Translations under genes and position numbers: made by a program
In this document: one piece after another, positions 33,661-42,098 of the stretch
How the letters are laid out: every line of letters begins with the position of its first letter
How positions within the stretch are numbered: position 1 is the first letter of the stretch
Origin: Bacillota bacterium
GTDB taxonomy: Bacteria; Bacillota; UBA4882; UBA10575
Length of the DNA: 64,000 bases
Reading direction: 5' to 3'
NCBI GenBank assembly: GCA_012735195.1
Contig: JAAYIC010000014.1
Span: 1 to 64,000, forward strand
The notes under the pieces: generated by a model
What the model was told of the DNA's origin: nothing
Databases searched by the model: none
The model's input: only the letters and a program-made list of their open reading frames with translations

Positions 33661-34548
33661 ATGGCATCTGTGAGTAAAAAAACAAGTGAAAAAGATTACC
33701 TCTGTAAGGGGCTTACCACTTGTGAAGGTTGTGGAATGGAGTTAATCGCCAGAAAAATGCTGCAAATATTGGGTCCCAATACCATCATCCTGACTCCTCC
33801 CAGTTGCTCCGCTATTTTAACCGGTATCAGCAGGGAAACTGGTTGGCGGGTGCCTGCTTTTATGTCCAATCTTGAATCCGTAGGGGCATATGCTTCCGGA
33901 ATAAGGGTTGGCCTTGAGGTGCTGGGGCGAAATGATATTCATGTTGTTGGTTTTGCAGGGGATGGCGGTACAGTCGATATCGGGCTGCAGGCCCTTTCCG
34001 GTGCAATAGAGAGGGGACATCGTTTTATTTATGTATGCTATGACAATGAAGCATATATGAACACCGGTATTCAAAGAAGTGGGGCGACAACCCTGGGGGC
34101 GTGGACAACTACAACCCCCGGGGGAAAAACAAACCAGCGCAAAGATGTGGCGAGGATGCTGCTCGCCCAAGGAATCCCTTACCTGGCTACCGCTTCTGTA
34201 GGTTATATTAATGATTTTGCAAACAAGATTAACAAAGCGAAAAGCGTGGACGGACCAAGTTATATCCATGTCCATACCCCTTGTTCCACCGGGTGGCGGT
34301 TTCCGGCTGAGCGGACCATCGAGGTTGCCAGGATGGCCGTTCAGACCGGGATGTGGGTTTTATATGAAGCCGAAGAGGGTAAAGTGAGGATCACCAGGAA
34401 AATTCGGAGTTTTAAACCTGTTGAAGAGTATTTGCGCTTACAAAAAAGATTTAGCGGGATTACAGAACAAGTCCTGCAGGAGCTAAAGGATTACATCAGA
34501 GAAGGGTATGAATTCTTACAAGAAAGGGAAGAAAAAAGTGGTAAGTAA
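33661..34548 (+). CDS. porB: 2-oxoacid:ferredoxin oxidoreductase, beta subunit (TPP-binding)
   Basis: This 295-residue subunit binds thiamine diphosphate and a 4Fe-4S cluster. Cluster cysteines are in CKGLTTCEGCG and TPPSCSAI, with a further cysteine in HTPCSTGW. The TPP/Mg motif is GFAGDGGTVDIGLQ followed by DNEAYMNTGIQRSG. The fold and order match PorB. ATG 33661 is chosen because GGAGGAG lies 9 bases upstream; a GTG at 33652 would overlap the ribosome site. Its end overlaps the acyl-CoA synthetase start. Confidence 0.94.
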   Translation: MASVSKKTSEKDYLCKGLTTCEGCGMELIARKMLQILGPNTIILTPPSCSAILTGISRETGWRVPAFMSNLESVGAYASGIRVGLEVLGRNDIHVVGFAGDGGTVDIGLQALSGAIERGHRFIYVCYDNEAYMNTGIQRSGATTLGAWTTTTPGGKTNQRKDVARMLLAQGIPYLATASVGYINDFANKINKAKSVDGPSYIHVHTPCSTGWRFPAERTIEVARMAVQTGMWVLYEAEEGKVRITRKIRSFKPVEEYLRLQKRFSGITEQVLQELKDYIREGYEFLQEREEKSGK

Positions 34549-35968
34549 AAGGTCTTTGGATCACTTTTTCAACGCAGAAAGTGTTGCGGTAATCGGTGCT
34601 TCTAAGGATCCGGGGAAAGCGGGGAACCAGATCTTAAAGAATATGCTTGCAGTGGGATATCAAGGAAAGATATACCCGGTACATCCTACTGTTGAAAAGA
34701 TATTTGATTTGAAATGTTACCCGGATTTAACCAGTATCCCCGGTAAAGTGGAATTGATTGTGGTGGTAATACCCGACTTTGGTGTCCCCGCTGTGATGAG
34801 GCAGGCCGCCCGCAGGGGAGATGTAAAAGCGGCTATTATTATTGCAGCCGGGTTCAGCGAGACGAAAATCCCGGAAAGGGTTGAATTGGAGAAAGAGGTA
34901 TTATCTATTGCCAAAGAAGCAGGGATTCGGGTTTTTGGGCCAAATTGTGTGGGCATCATCAATACAGTGAATCACCTTGATACAACCTTTGCCCCTAATA
35001 TTAGGCAGAGTTTTCGGGAGGTCAGTTTTATCTCACAGAGTGGAGCCACCGGAGCCTCTATTTTAATGTTTGCGCAGGATCAGCCCGTTCCGTTTGGATT
35101 TAACAAATGGGCCCATGTGGGAAATATGAGCGATGTAGATATAATAGAGATCTTAAAATACTATGGCGAGGACGAAAAGACAAAAGTCATTGGGATGTAT
35201 ATGGAAGGGATAGAAAACGCCGCTGATTTCCTGGACGAAGCCGGAAAAATCAGCGTGGAAAAACCGATATTAATTTTAAAAGTGGGGCGGAGTGAAATCG
35301 GCTCCAAGGCTGCGGAGTCACATACCGGTTCTTTAGCGGGTGTTGATCTGATCTATGATGGAGTGTTCAGACAGACAGGGATTACCAGGGTGATGACCAT
35401 AGAGGAACTGCTGGATACCGCCAAGGCCTTTGCCATGCAACCCTTACCGCGGGGCAACAGGATTTGTGTGCTTACGGAAGCCGGTGGTCCCGGGATTATT
35501 TGTATGGATGAAATAGGTTTGTGCCCCCAGGTGACAATGGCCACCCTTTCCCAGAAGAGCGTGGCCAAATTAGAAGAAATATTGCCTCCCATGGCGATTA
35601 TTAACAGGCCTTCCGGCTATATCGATATGAGTGCTGCGGCCTTGGAGAAAGCTCATAGAGAAGCGTTGGAAGTGGTGCTGGCGGATGAAGGGGTGGATGG
35701 TGTGATCCTTATAACCGTTCCCCCAACCTTTTTACAGCCGACTCTTTTAGCCCGCGAACTGGTAGAGGTAGTAAAAAATAGTGCCAAACCCGTTTTGACC
35801 TGTTTAATGGCTGGGGAATGGGTTAAGGAAGGCAGGATCATTCTGGAGGAGAACTCCGGACCTACTTTTGATTTACCGCAAAGAGCCGCCAGGACCATGA
35901 TTAATATGGTAAAACGCAGCAATTTCCTGCAGAGAATCATGGAGGAGGCCGGGTGTAATGAGTCATGA
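34541..35968 (+). CDS. acdA: ADP-forming acetyl/acyl-CoA synthetase, alpha subunit
   Basis: This 475-residue protein has an N-terminal CoA-binding domain (SVAVIGASKDPGKAGNQIL), an NDP-sugar-type ligase middle (SFISQSGATGASILMF) and the phosphorylated histidine in ESHTGSLAGVDL. With the beta subunit encoded next it converts acyl-CoA plus ADP and phosphate to the acid, CoA and ATP. That is an energy-conserving step known from archaea and some anaerobes. Placed after PorABCD, it would finish oxidation of a 2-oxoacid to the acid with ATP gain. GTG 34541 is preferred, with AGGGA upstream; an ATG at 34508 lies inside porB. Confidence 0.9.
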   Translation, partial: VSKRSLDHFFNAESVAVIGASKDPGKAGNQILKNMLAVGYQGKIYPVHPTVEKIFDLKCYPDLTSIPGKVELIVVVIPDFGVPAVMRQAARRGDVKAAIIIAAGFSETKIPERVELEKEVLSIAKEAGIRVFGPNCVGIINTVNHLDTTFAPNIRQSFREVSFISQSGATGASILMFAQDQPVPFGFNKWAHVGNMSDVDIIEILKYYGEDEKTKVIGMYMEGIENAADFLDEAGKISVEKPILILKVGRSEIGSKAAESHTGSLAGVDLIYDGVFRQTGITRVMTIEELLDTAKAFAMQPLPRGNRICVLTEAGGPGIICMDEIGLCPQVTMATLSQKSVAKLEEILPPMAIINRPSGYIDMSAAALEKAHREALEVVLADEGVDGVILITVPPTFLQPTLLARELVEVVKNSAKPVLTCLMAGEWVKEGRIILEENSGPTFDLPQRAARTMINMVKRSNFLQRIMEEAGCNES

Positions 35969-36641
35969 ACTGATTAAGAAGGCCGGGAAGGAAGGAAGGA
36001 ATCTACTGGAACACGAGGCCTTTTTTTTACTGAAGTCCGCGGGTTTTCCAGTACCTGCTGTTTATTTGGCCAGAAGTGCCGATGAAGCGGTAAAAATAGC
36101 GGAGGAGATTGGATTCCCGGTAGTCTTAAAGATAGTATCACCCCAGATAATTCATAAAACTGAAGCAGGCGGGGTCATCCTTAATCTACAGGATTCAATG
36201 GAGGTAAGAGAGTCTTATCAGGCAATTGTCGCCAACGCCCGGCAATACAACGGCGACGCGGAAATAACCGGAGTATTGGTAACACCGATGAGTAAACCGG
36301 GTTTGGAGATTATCGTCGGTATGGTGAGAAATCCGATGTTTGGTCCTACGGTAATGTTTGGCTTAGGCGGGATTTTTGTGGAGGTATTTAAAGATATCGC
36401 TTTTCGCCGGGCTCCATTAACCAAGCAAGATGCTGAAGAGATGATCAAAGAGACAAAAGGATATGAAATATTAAAAGGTATCAGGGGACAAAGCCCCCGG
36501 GACCTTGAGGGGGTAAAGGAAGTACTGGTGAAAATCTCTGAATTGGCCTTGAGGGAAGAGCAAATAAAGGAGATTGATCTTAATCCGGTGGTTGTATATG
36601 AGGAGGGACTACAAATCCTTGACGCTAGAATTCTACTATAA
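35958..36641 (+). CDS. acdB: ADP-forming acyl-CoA synthetase, beta subunit (ATP-grasp)
   Basis: This 227-residue ATP-grasp protein has VVLKIVSPQIIHKTEAGGV (nucleotide and phosphohistidine contacts), VGMVRNPMFGPTVMFGLGG and the C-terminal EIDLNPVVVYEEG metal-binding motif. It is the nucleotide-binding partner of the alpha subunit encoded just upstream, with which it overlaps by 11 bp. Separate alpha and beta subunits are usual for archaeal Acd enzymes, while many bacteria have a fused form. Substrate range (acetyl, propionyl, branched or aryl) cannot be read from sequence. Confidence 0.92.
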   Translation: MSHELIKKAGKEGRNLLEHEAFFLLKSAGFPVPAVYLARSADEAVKIAEEIGFPVVLKIVSPQIIHKTEAGGVILNLQDSMEVRESYQAIVANARQYNGDAEITGVLVTPMSKPGLEIIVGMVRNPMFGPTVMFGLGGIFVEVFKDIAFRRAPLTKQDAEEMIKETKGYEILKGIRGQSPRDLEGVKEVLVKISELALREEQIKEIDLNPVVVYEEGLQILDARILL

Positions 36642-36656
36642 GAAGGGAGGAAAAGG

Positions 36657-38477
36657 ATGGTGTTGGATGTCAGTAAGGTTGTGGAGTGTGACGTCTTAGT
36701 AATCGGCGGAGCAGGAGCGGCGGTAATGAGTGCGGTCTCTGCCCTGCGCGAGGGTGCGGATGTATGTCTGGTGTCCAAAGGGAAAGTAGGCCGCAGCGGC
36801 AATACGATCATGATTGGAGGAGGCTTTGGAATTGACGGTCGCAGTGCTTACGAGGTCTGTGGCGAAACAGCGGCCAATCAGAACTTTACCAAGGAGCAAT
36901 TGTTTGAGACTATTGTAAAAAGCTCCTTCTACCTGTGTGATCAGGAACTGGTGCGACAATATGTAGACAAGGGTCCGTACGCGGTTAAAGAATGCTTGGA
37001 TTGGGCCAGGAAGGCGGGGCAGAAGTTCTTCTTCATTCCCCCGGCCAGTCTCTGGATGACTTCCGGCCGCAGTTTCGGCAAGGCAGTTAAGCAGGGGGTT
37101 CTGGAGAACCCCGCCATCAGAGTATTCGAAGATACTATCATCTGTGACTTGCTTACCTCCTCTACGGGGGTCTGTGGCGCTTTGGGGATAAGCATCTATA
37201 CAGGAGAGATCATTAAATTTAAGGCGGGCGCCGTCATACTGGCCACCGGTGGCTACCAGCCCTTTTCCCTGAAAAACTCCATAAGTGATATGACGGGAGA
37301 TGGGATAGCCATGGCTATGCGGGCGGGGGCAGACGTGGTTGATATGGAATTTCTGCTTTTTATCCCCACTGCCTTAGAACCACAATATATAAAAGGTTCG
37401 ATTCTGCCATATCTGATGACAATTCCGAATTATTTCCCGCTTTATCCGACCATTACGGATCTGGATGGAAAAGAGCTGGCTATCGCTGAAGAATATCGCC
37501 GTATCCCCCCGGCCAATAAAATGAATAAAATTCTCTATGCCTATTTCTGGGGCAAAGGCATTTTCGAAAAACTTGATAAATATGGAAATGCCATGTATTT
37601 TGATTTCTCCAAGTATACCGATGAGGAACTGCTTGGAAGCTTCGAAAAAATGATGGCCAATGTTGCCCCTTGGCATGCCAAGAATCATTACAATGGGATA
37701 AACCTTTATGAAGTGTACGAGTTCCTCCTTAAAAACAACAAGCGTTTCAAGGTGGGGCTGGGTAATGAGTACAGCATGGGCGGGATTGTGGTAGACAAAG
37801 ACTTTGCCAGTACGGTTAAGGGATTGTATGCTGCTGGAGAAGTAACTGGCGGCGTGTTTGGCGCTTTTCGAAGCGCCGATGGGCTCACAGAAATGCTGGC
37901 CCATGGTTGGGATGCCGGTAAGAAGGCGGCAGAATATGCCGGTAAGCATGGCAAACAGACAGATTCCAATACCGCGGATGTTTTAGAGAGATTGCAAAGG
38001 GTTTTGGAGCCTGGAGAAGGCATTAGCCCGTATCTGGTAATCTCCCAGCTCGAACAGGTATGTGATAAAGGATTTAACTTCTTCCGCACCGGCGAGCTCC
38101 TGCAGGAAGCAGAAGAAGGAATAAACAGGCTCAAAGAGATGCTGCCGAAGATGAAAACAGCGGTGGCGGAGCGACGTTACAATTTTGAATGGATAAGCGC
38201 GGTGTTGGCGGAGAACCTCATTCTCTGTGCCGAAGCGGGAATTCATGCCGCAAATTTACGCACGGAGAGCCGGGGGACTCATATGCGGGCCGATTATCCG
38301 GTTGTCAACAACCGGGAGCATTTATACAGAATTATTGCAAAATTAGAGCAAGGCGCCTTAATCCATCGGCGGGAAAAGCCCAATGCCCCGTATTTGCCAC
38401 TGCCAGAGGAAAATGTAGCCACAATACCGGATTATATTTTAGCCTCGGTGAAGGAGGATAGTAATCATGAAGGTTAG
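36657..38477 (+). CDS. Fumarate-reductase-type flavoprotein (soluble oxidoreductase subunit)
   Basis: This 606-residue flavoprotein belongs to the succinate dehydrogenase/fumarate reductase/APS reductase family. The FAD Rossmann motif is VIGGAGAAVMSAVSA near the start, the second dinucleotide region is VKGLYAAGEVTGGVFGAFR, and the C-terminal part has THMRADYPVVNN. It has no signal peptide. The next gene encodes a small 2Fe-2S protein and overlaps it, so the pair probably forms a soluble reductase or dehydrogenase. A membrane anchor and a 4Fe-4S/3Fe-4S domain are absent. The substrate is unknown; it could take electrons released by the oxoacid oxidoreductase or oxidise an intermediate. Confidence 0.88.
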   Translation: MVLDVSKVVECDVLVIGGAGAAVMSAVSALREGADVCLVSKGKVGRSGNTIMIGGGFGIDGRSAYEVCGETAANQNFTKEQLFETIVKSSFYLCDQELVRQYVDKGPYAVKECLDWARKAGQKFFFIPPASLWMTSGRSFGKAVKQGVLENPAIRVFEDTIICDLLTSSTGVCGALGISIYTGEIIKFKAGAVILATGGYQPFSLKNSISDMTGDGIAMAMRAGADVVDMEFLLFIPTALEPQYIKGSILPYLMTIPNYFPLYPTITDLDGKELAIAEEYRRIPPANKMNKILYAYFWGKGIFEKLDKYGNAMYFDFSKYTDEELLGSFEKMMANVAPWHAKNHYNGINLYEVYEFLLKNNKRFKVGLGNEYSMGGIVVDKDFASTVKGLYAAGEVTGGVFGAFRSADGLTEMLAHGWDAGKKAAEYAGKHGKQTDSNTADVLERLQRVLEPGEGISPYLVISQLEQVCDKGFNFFRTGELLQEAEEGINRLKEMLPKMKTAVAERRYNFEWISAVLAENLILCAEAGIHAANLRTESRGTHMRADYPVVNNREHLYRIIAKLEQGALIHRREKPNAPYLPLPEENVATIPDYILASVKEDSNHEG

Positions 38478-38760
38478 AGTCAGGAGATCCGGGGAGAAAA
38501 ACGGAATTGATCTCTTCCAGGTACCGGCAGTAGAGAATCAGTGGACAGTAATGGATGTATTAGATTACATCGCTCTAAATCTCGATCCTTCTTTAGGGTA
38601 TTATCGGCATAGCGTCTGTAATCAGGGGGTTTGCGGGCGTTGTGGAGTGAAGGTAAATGGGCGGCCGGTCCTGGCTTGCACCAGCAAAGTTCAGGGCGAA
38701 GATATTTTGCTTGAACCACTAAATAACAGGGTTATTCGGGACTTAATTGTCGAACCGTAA
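38467..38760 (+). CDS. 2Fe-2S iron-sulfur protein partnering the flavoprotein
   Basis: This 97-residue protein matches only the N-terminal plant-type ferredoxin half of SdhB/FrdB. Cluster cysteines are in HSVCNQGVCGRCGVKVNG and LACTSKV. The usual C-terminal 3Fe-4S/4Fe-4S half is missing, but the gene ends cleanly at EP and shows no frameshift, so this looks like a real short form. It starts inside the last codons of the flavoprotein gene (11 bp overlap) with GGAGGA upstream. It should relay electrons to or from the flavoprotein's FAD. Confidence 0.9.
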   Translation: MKVRVRRSGEKNGIDLFQVPAVENQWTVMDVLDYIALNLDPSLGYYRHSVCNQGVCGRCGVKVNGRPVLACTSKVQGEDILLEPLNNRVIRDLIVEP

Positions 38761-38791
38761 AAAACATGAAAACAAGAAGGAGGAAGAGAAG

Positions 38792-39247
38792 ATGGGAACC
38801 ATCAGAAGTAGTGAACCAGCAGCGGTAAGGAATGCAAAACTCCTGGCCAAGCTCTACTATTATATGGCCAAAGAAATGATTGAACGTATGGGGAAAGAAG
38901 AAGGTAGCAAAGCCATCAAGGCAGCGGTTACCGCTTTTGGCAAAGACAGGGTGGCCTCTATGCGGGAAGAGGCCGCTGAAAGAAGGATCACCGAATTTTC
39001 TTCTGTGGAGGATTATTTTAAAGTACGCGATATGCCCTCTGATGGTTGGGTAAACACAATGGATCCGCCTACCTGCCAATACTGTCCTTTGCATGATATA
39101 TGGAAGGACTACGGGGAACTGGGCAATTATGTGGGTAGCCTTTATTGTGATATTGACTTTATTCTTTTTGAAGGTTTTGGGTTTAAGCTTTCACGGAAAA
39201 ACTGCCTTACCAAAGGGGATAAATTCTGTGACTTTATTCTGGAATAG
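38792..39247 (+). CDS. L-2-amino-thiazoline-4-carboxylic acid (L-ATC) hydrolase-family protein
   Basis: This 151-residue protein resembles the ATC_hydrolase family. The C-terminal part has GFGFKLSRKNCLTKGDKFCDFIL, with the paired cysteines typical of the family. Before it lies TCQYCPLHDIWKDYG with a CxxC. In Pseudomonas the namesake enzyme opens 2-aminothiazoline-4-carboxylate to N-carbamoyl-cysteine. The family is broad and many members are uncharacterised, so the activity is only a hypothesis. An M20 amidohydrolase and a cysteine-desulfidase-family gene follow in the same block, which fits. ATG 38792 has AAGGAGG 8 bases upstream. Confidence 0.75.
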   Translation: MGTIRSSEPAAVRNAKLLAKLYYYMAKEMIERMGKEEGSKAIKAAVTAFGKDRVASMREEAAERRITEFSSVEDYFKVRDMPSDGWVNTMDPPTCQYCPLHDIWKDYGELGNYVGSLYCDIDFILFEGFGFKLSRKNCLTKGDKFCDFILE

Positions 39248-39288
39248 GTTTGGCTTGGCGTTTAAAAGAATTGAAAGGAGTAGAAATT

Positions 39289-40617
39289 ATGAATGCTCAA
39301 TTAAACACCAAAACCACAGATGGTCTCAGTACAAAAACAAAAGTTTGTTATAGTGTTACAGAAGCGGGGTTGTTATTAGTTGCTTTCATGTTCTCATCGC
39401 AACTGCTCTTCTTCATGACCGACATCCTTGGTATCAGTGCCGCCGCCGCCGGTATGATGTTTCTGGTAACAAGGATTTGGGATGCGATTAATGATCCTAT
39501 TATGGGTATTATTGCCGATCGGAATAATTCCCGGTACGGGAAGTACCGCCCTTTTATCCTGATCGGGGGCATTCCAGTAGCCATCTCCCTGGTTCTTAGT
39601 TTTACGAAGCTGAATTTTTCACCCATGGGTAATCTTATTTATATCTATTTTACGTACACGCTTTTTGGTATGGCTTACACAGCCATCTTTATCCCCTATA
39701 CCAGTATGATTGGCAGACTGGCGACTAATCCTCTGGATCGTTCTTCTCTTTCGGCTACTAAAGGGGCCTTCCAAGCAGGAGGTGTTCTTTTTGCCGCGAT
39801 TTTTACCATTCCTTTGATTATTTGGCTTGGGGGTACGGGGGAAATGAACCCCCGGGGCTTCCAATCCGTGGCGATTATCTATGCGGTGATTGCCCTAACG
39901 TTATTCTTTATTACTTTTTTCACTGTAAAAGAGAAAAACACCGCGGAAGAAGATGCAAAAACTTATAAACTGAACGTAAAAACCTTCGTGGAACTTGTGT
40001 TTAAGAATCGAAACCTGGTTGCCGTTGGTATAATGTACTTCTTAATCTATCTAAGGATGTTTCTAAACAATAGTGCAGTCAATTATTTCTTCATTTATCA
40101 GATGAGGAAGCCATTTCTAATCCCTGTTTTTATGGTAATGATCTCCGGCTTTAATATTGTCTGTGCTATGTTTGTTGCCAAACTCGCCACCAAGTTTGGT
40201 AAGAAGAAATTAACCATGGGTGGAATGCTCATTTGCTTCCTGGCTTACCTGGGGATGTATTTTGCAAAAGGGGCTCCCCCGGCAGTCTTCTTTACATTTA
40301 CCGCGATTGTCGCTCTCAGCGGGGCCATTCCGTATCTGCTGATTTGGAGTTTTGTGGCGGACGTTGCCGATGAAACTGAAAAAGTAAAAGGAGTCCGTGC
40401 CGATGGCTTGCTCTATTCTACAACCAGTTTTATGAATAAAATGGGAGCGGCGGTGGCCGGAGCTGTTAGCGGTTTGGTTCTGGACGCTTTTGGGTATGTT
40501 CCTAATGCCCCGCAGACGGCTAAGGCTCTCATGGGGATCAACCTGCTCATGTTCATTATTCCTGCTGCTTGCATGGGATTAGTAATCCTGGCATTGGCTT
40601 TTTATAAGCTGGATTAA
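39289..40617 (+). CDS. GPH-family (MelB-like) cation symporter
   Basis: This membrane protein of about 442 residues has roughly twelve spans. The GPH/MelB signature DAINDPIMGIIADRNNSRYGKYRPF covers the loop between the second and third helices. The central loop is charged (VKEKNTAEEDAKTY). Such carriers import sugars or small acids with Na+ or H+. Within this operon an organic acid or amino-acid derivative is as likely as a sugar. ATG 39289 follows GAAAGGAG; an in-frame start 13 codons earlier has no ribosome site. A large hairpin follows the stop. Confidence 0.88.
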   Translation: MNAQLNTKTTDGLSTKTKVCYSVTEAGLLLVAFMFSSQLLFFMTDILGISAAAAGMMFLVTRIWDAINDPIMGIIADRNNSRYGKYRPFILIGGIPVAISLVLSFTKLNFSPMGNLIYIYFTYTLFGMAYTAIFIPYTSMIGRLATNPLDRSSLSATKGAFQAGGVLFAAIFTIPLIIWLGGTGEMNPRGFQSVAIIYAVIALTLFFITFFTVKEKNTAEEDAKTYKLNVKTFVELVFKNRNLVAVGIMYFLIYLRMFLNNSAVNYFFIYQMRKPFLIPVFMVMISGFNIVCAMFVAKLATKFGKKKLTMGGMLICFLAYLGMYFAKGAPPAVFFTFTAIVALSGAIPYLLIWSFVADVADETEKVKGVRADGLLYSTTSFMNKMGAAVAGAVSGLVLDAFGYVPNAPQTAKALMGINLLMFIIPAACMGLVILALAFYKLD

Positions 40618-40626
40618 TTTGAGATA

Positions 40627-40662
40627 GGGGGTGCCTCAGGCAAATTCATCTGAAGCACCCCC
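40627..40662 (+). terminator. GC-rich hairpin after the symporter gene
   Basis: GGGGGTGCCTCAG pairs with CTGAAGCACCCCC (one mismatch). No U-tract follows, so it may stabilise the upstream mRNA end or attenuate rather than fully terminate before the M20 gene at 40753. Confidence 0.5.
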
Positions 40663-40752
40663 CCTCGAGTTTAACTGGCTTGTGGCTATTCCCTAACCAG
40701 AGCGAGGGAGAAGCAGCGCGCGCGCGTGCAAATATTTGTGGAGGAAGGGTAG

Positions 40753-42060
40753 ATGGATCAAGATATCCGGAGTTGGTTTGCGGAAAATAGTGAGGGCATA
40801 AGGGAGATTAGTCAAAAGATATTTGATAAAGCTGAAACCGCCTTTGAGGAGAGGGAGTCCGCCAAAATAATCGCCGAATACCTCTCTTCTTATGGCTTTA
40901 CTACTGAATTCGGGATAGCCGGCTTGCCCACGGCATTTCGCAGTAGGGCAGGTCAAGGTCAACCGGTTATTGGCTTTTTAGGTGAATATGATGCTTTGCC
41001 CGGCTTAAATCAGGGAAGAGACCCCTATTTTACCGGTGATTCGGCAAAAAATGGCCATGGGTGCGGCCACAATTTACTTGGAGCAGGCGCGGCTGCGGCG
41101 GCTGCCGCTCTGCATAGTGCCCTTCGCCGGCAAGGGAAGGAAGGAACGGTGGTATTCTATGGTTGTCCTGCGGAGGAAGTCTTTGAAGGTAAAAATAAAA
41201 TGGTTGCCGCCGGTGCTTTTAGGGAATTGGATGTGGCCTTGAGTTGGCATCCTTTTCATCTGAACTTTGCAGGGAAAGCGAAATACCAGGTGATGGATTC
41301 TATTGAATTCGCTTTTCAGGGTTTAAGCGCCCACGCCGCCGTTGAACCCCATTTAGGGAGAAGCGCTTTGGATGCTTGTGAGTTGATGAACGTGGGTGTG
41401 AATTATTTGCGGGAACACGTGCCGGAAGAGGTGCGAATGCATTATTGCTACTTGGATGCGGGAGAAACGCCAAATATTGTTCCGGAATATGCGCGTGTAT
41501 TGTATTATCTGCGTGCCAGAGACCGGAATACCCTTGATGATGTGGTTGCGCGGGTAAAAAAAGTGGCGGAAGGGGCTGCTCTCATGACGGGTACTACTGT
41601 GACCGGCAAAGTCTTGTGTCGTGGCAGTGAAACCGTGCTGAACGAGAGGCTGATTCGTCATTTGGATGGCTTGATGAGGCAAATAGAGTTTCCCGAATAT
41701 ACGGAAGAAGAGAAGAAATTTGGAATAACCCTGGCGGAAAATACCAATTTGTCCCAGGTAAAAGGGGAGTTTAGTAGGGAGATTATGCCCATAACCGGTG
41801 AGGTTATTTATCTCAGTGGCTCCACAGATTTGTCGGCGGTTAGCCAAATTGTTCCCACGGGGTTTATTTTTGTTACTTGTTTCCCAAAGGGGACCCCGCT
41901 TCATCACTGGGCTTGTACGGCTTGTGCCGGGACTTCGGTGGGACAAAAAGGAATGCTCTATGCGGCAAAAGTCTTGGCGCAATGCGGCTATGATTTGATA
42001 ACCCGGCAGTCTTTATTGGAGGAGGTAAAAGACGATTTTTATCAGGCTTGTCGGAAGTAA
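40753..42060 (+). CDS. M20-family amidohydrolase (M20D, AbgB-like)
   Basis: This 435-residue metallo-amidohydrolase has the M20D zinc motif GHGCGHNLLGAG, the catalytic glutamates in GCPAEEVFEGKNKMV, a dimerisation domain insert around 190-310 (FQGLSAHAAVEPHLGRSALDACEL) and a final ligand region near HHWACTACAGTSVG. Relatives cleave aminobenzoyl-glutamate or N-acyl and N-carbamoyl amino acids. Next to the ATC-hydrolase-family and desulfidase genes, removal of a carbamoyl group from cysteine would fit, but this is inference. GGAGGAAGGG precedes ATG 40753. The next start lies 38 bp after its stop. Confidence 0.88.
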   Translation: MDQDIRSWFAENSEGIREISQKIFDKAETAFEERESAKIIAEYLSSYGFTTEFGIAGLPTAFRSRAGQGQPVIGFLGEYDALPGLNQGRDPYFTGDSAKNGHGCGHNLLGAGAAAAAAALHSALRRQGKEGTVVFYGCPAEEVFEGKNKMVAAGAFRELDVALSWHPFHLNFAGKAKYQVMDSIEFAFQGLSAHAAVEPHLGRSALDACELMNVGVNYLREHVPEEVRMHYCYLDAGETPNIVPEYARVLYYLRARDRNTLDDVVARVKKVAEGAALMTGTTVTGKVLCRGSETVLNERLIRHLDGLMRQIEFPEYTEEEKKFGITLAENTNLSQVKGEFSREIMPITGEVIYLSGSTDLSAVSQIVPTGFIFVTCFPKGTPLHHWACTACAGTSVGQKGMLYAAKVLAQCGYDLITRQSLLEEVKDDFYQACRK

Positions 42061-42098
42061 CTTCGTACAATAATATTCACGTCCAGAGGAGTGGTGTT

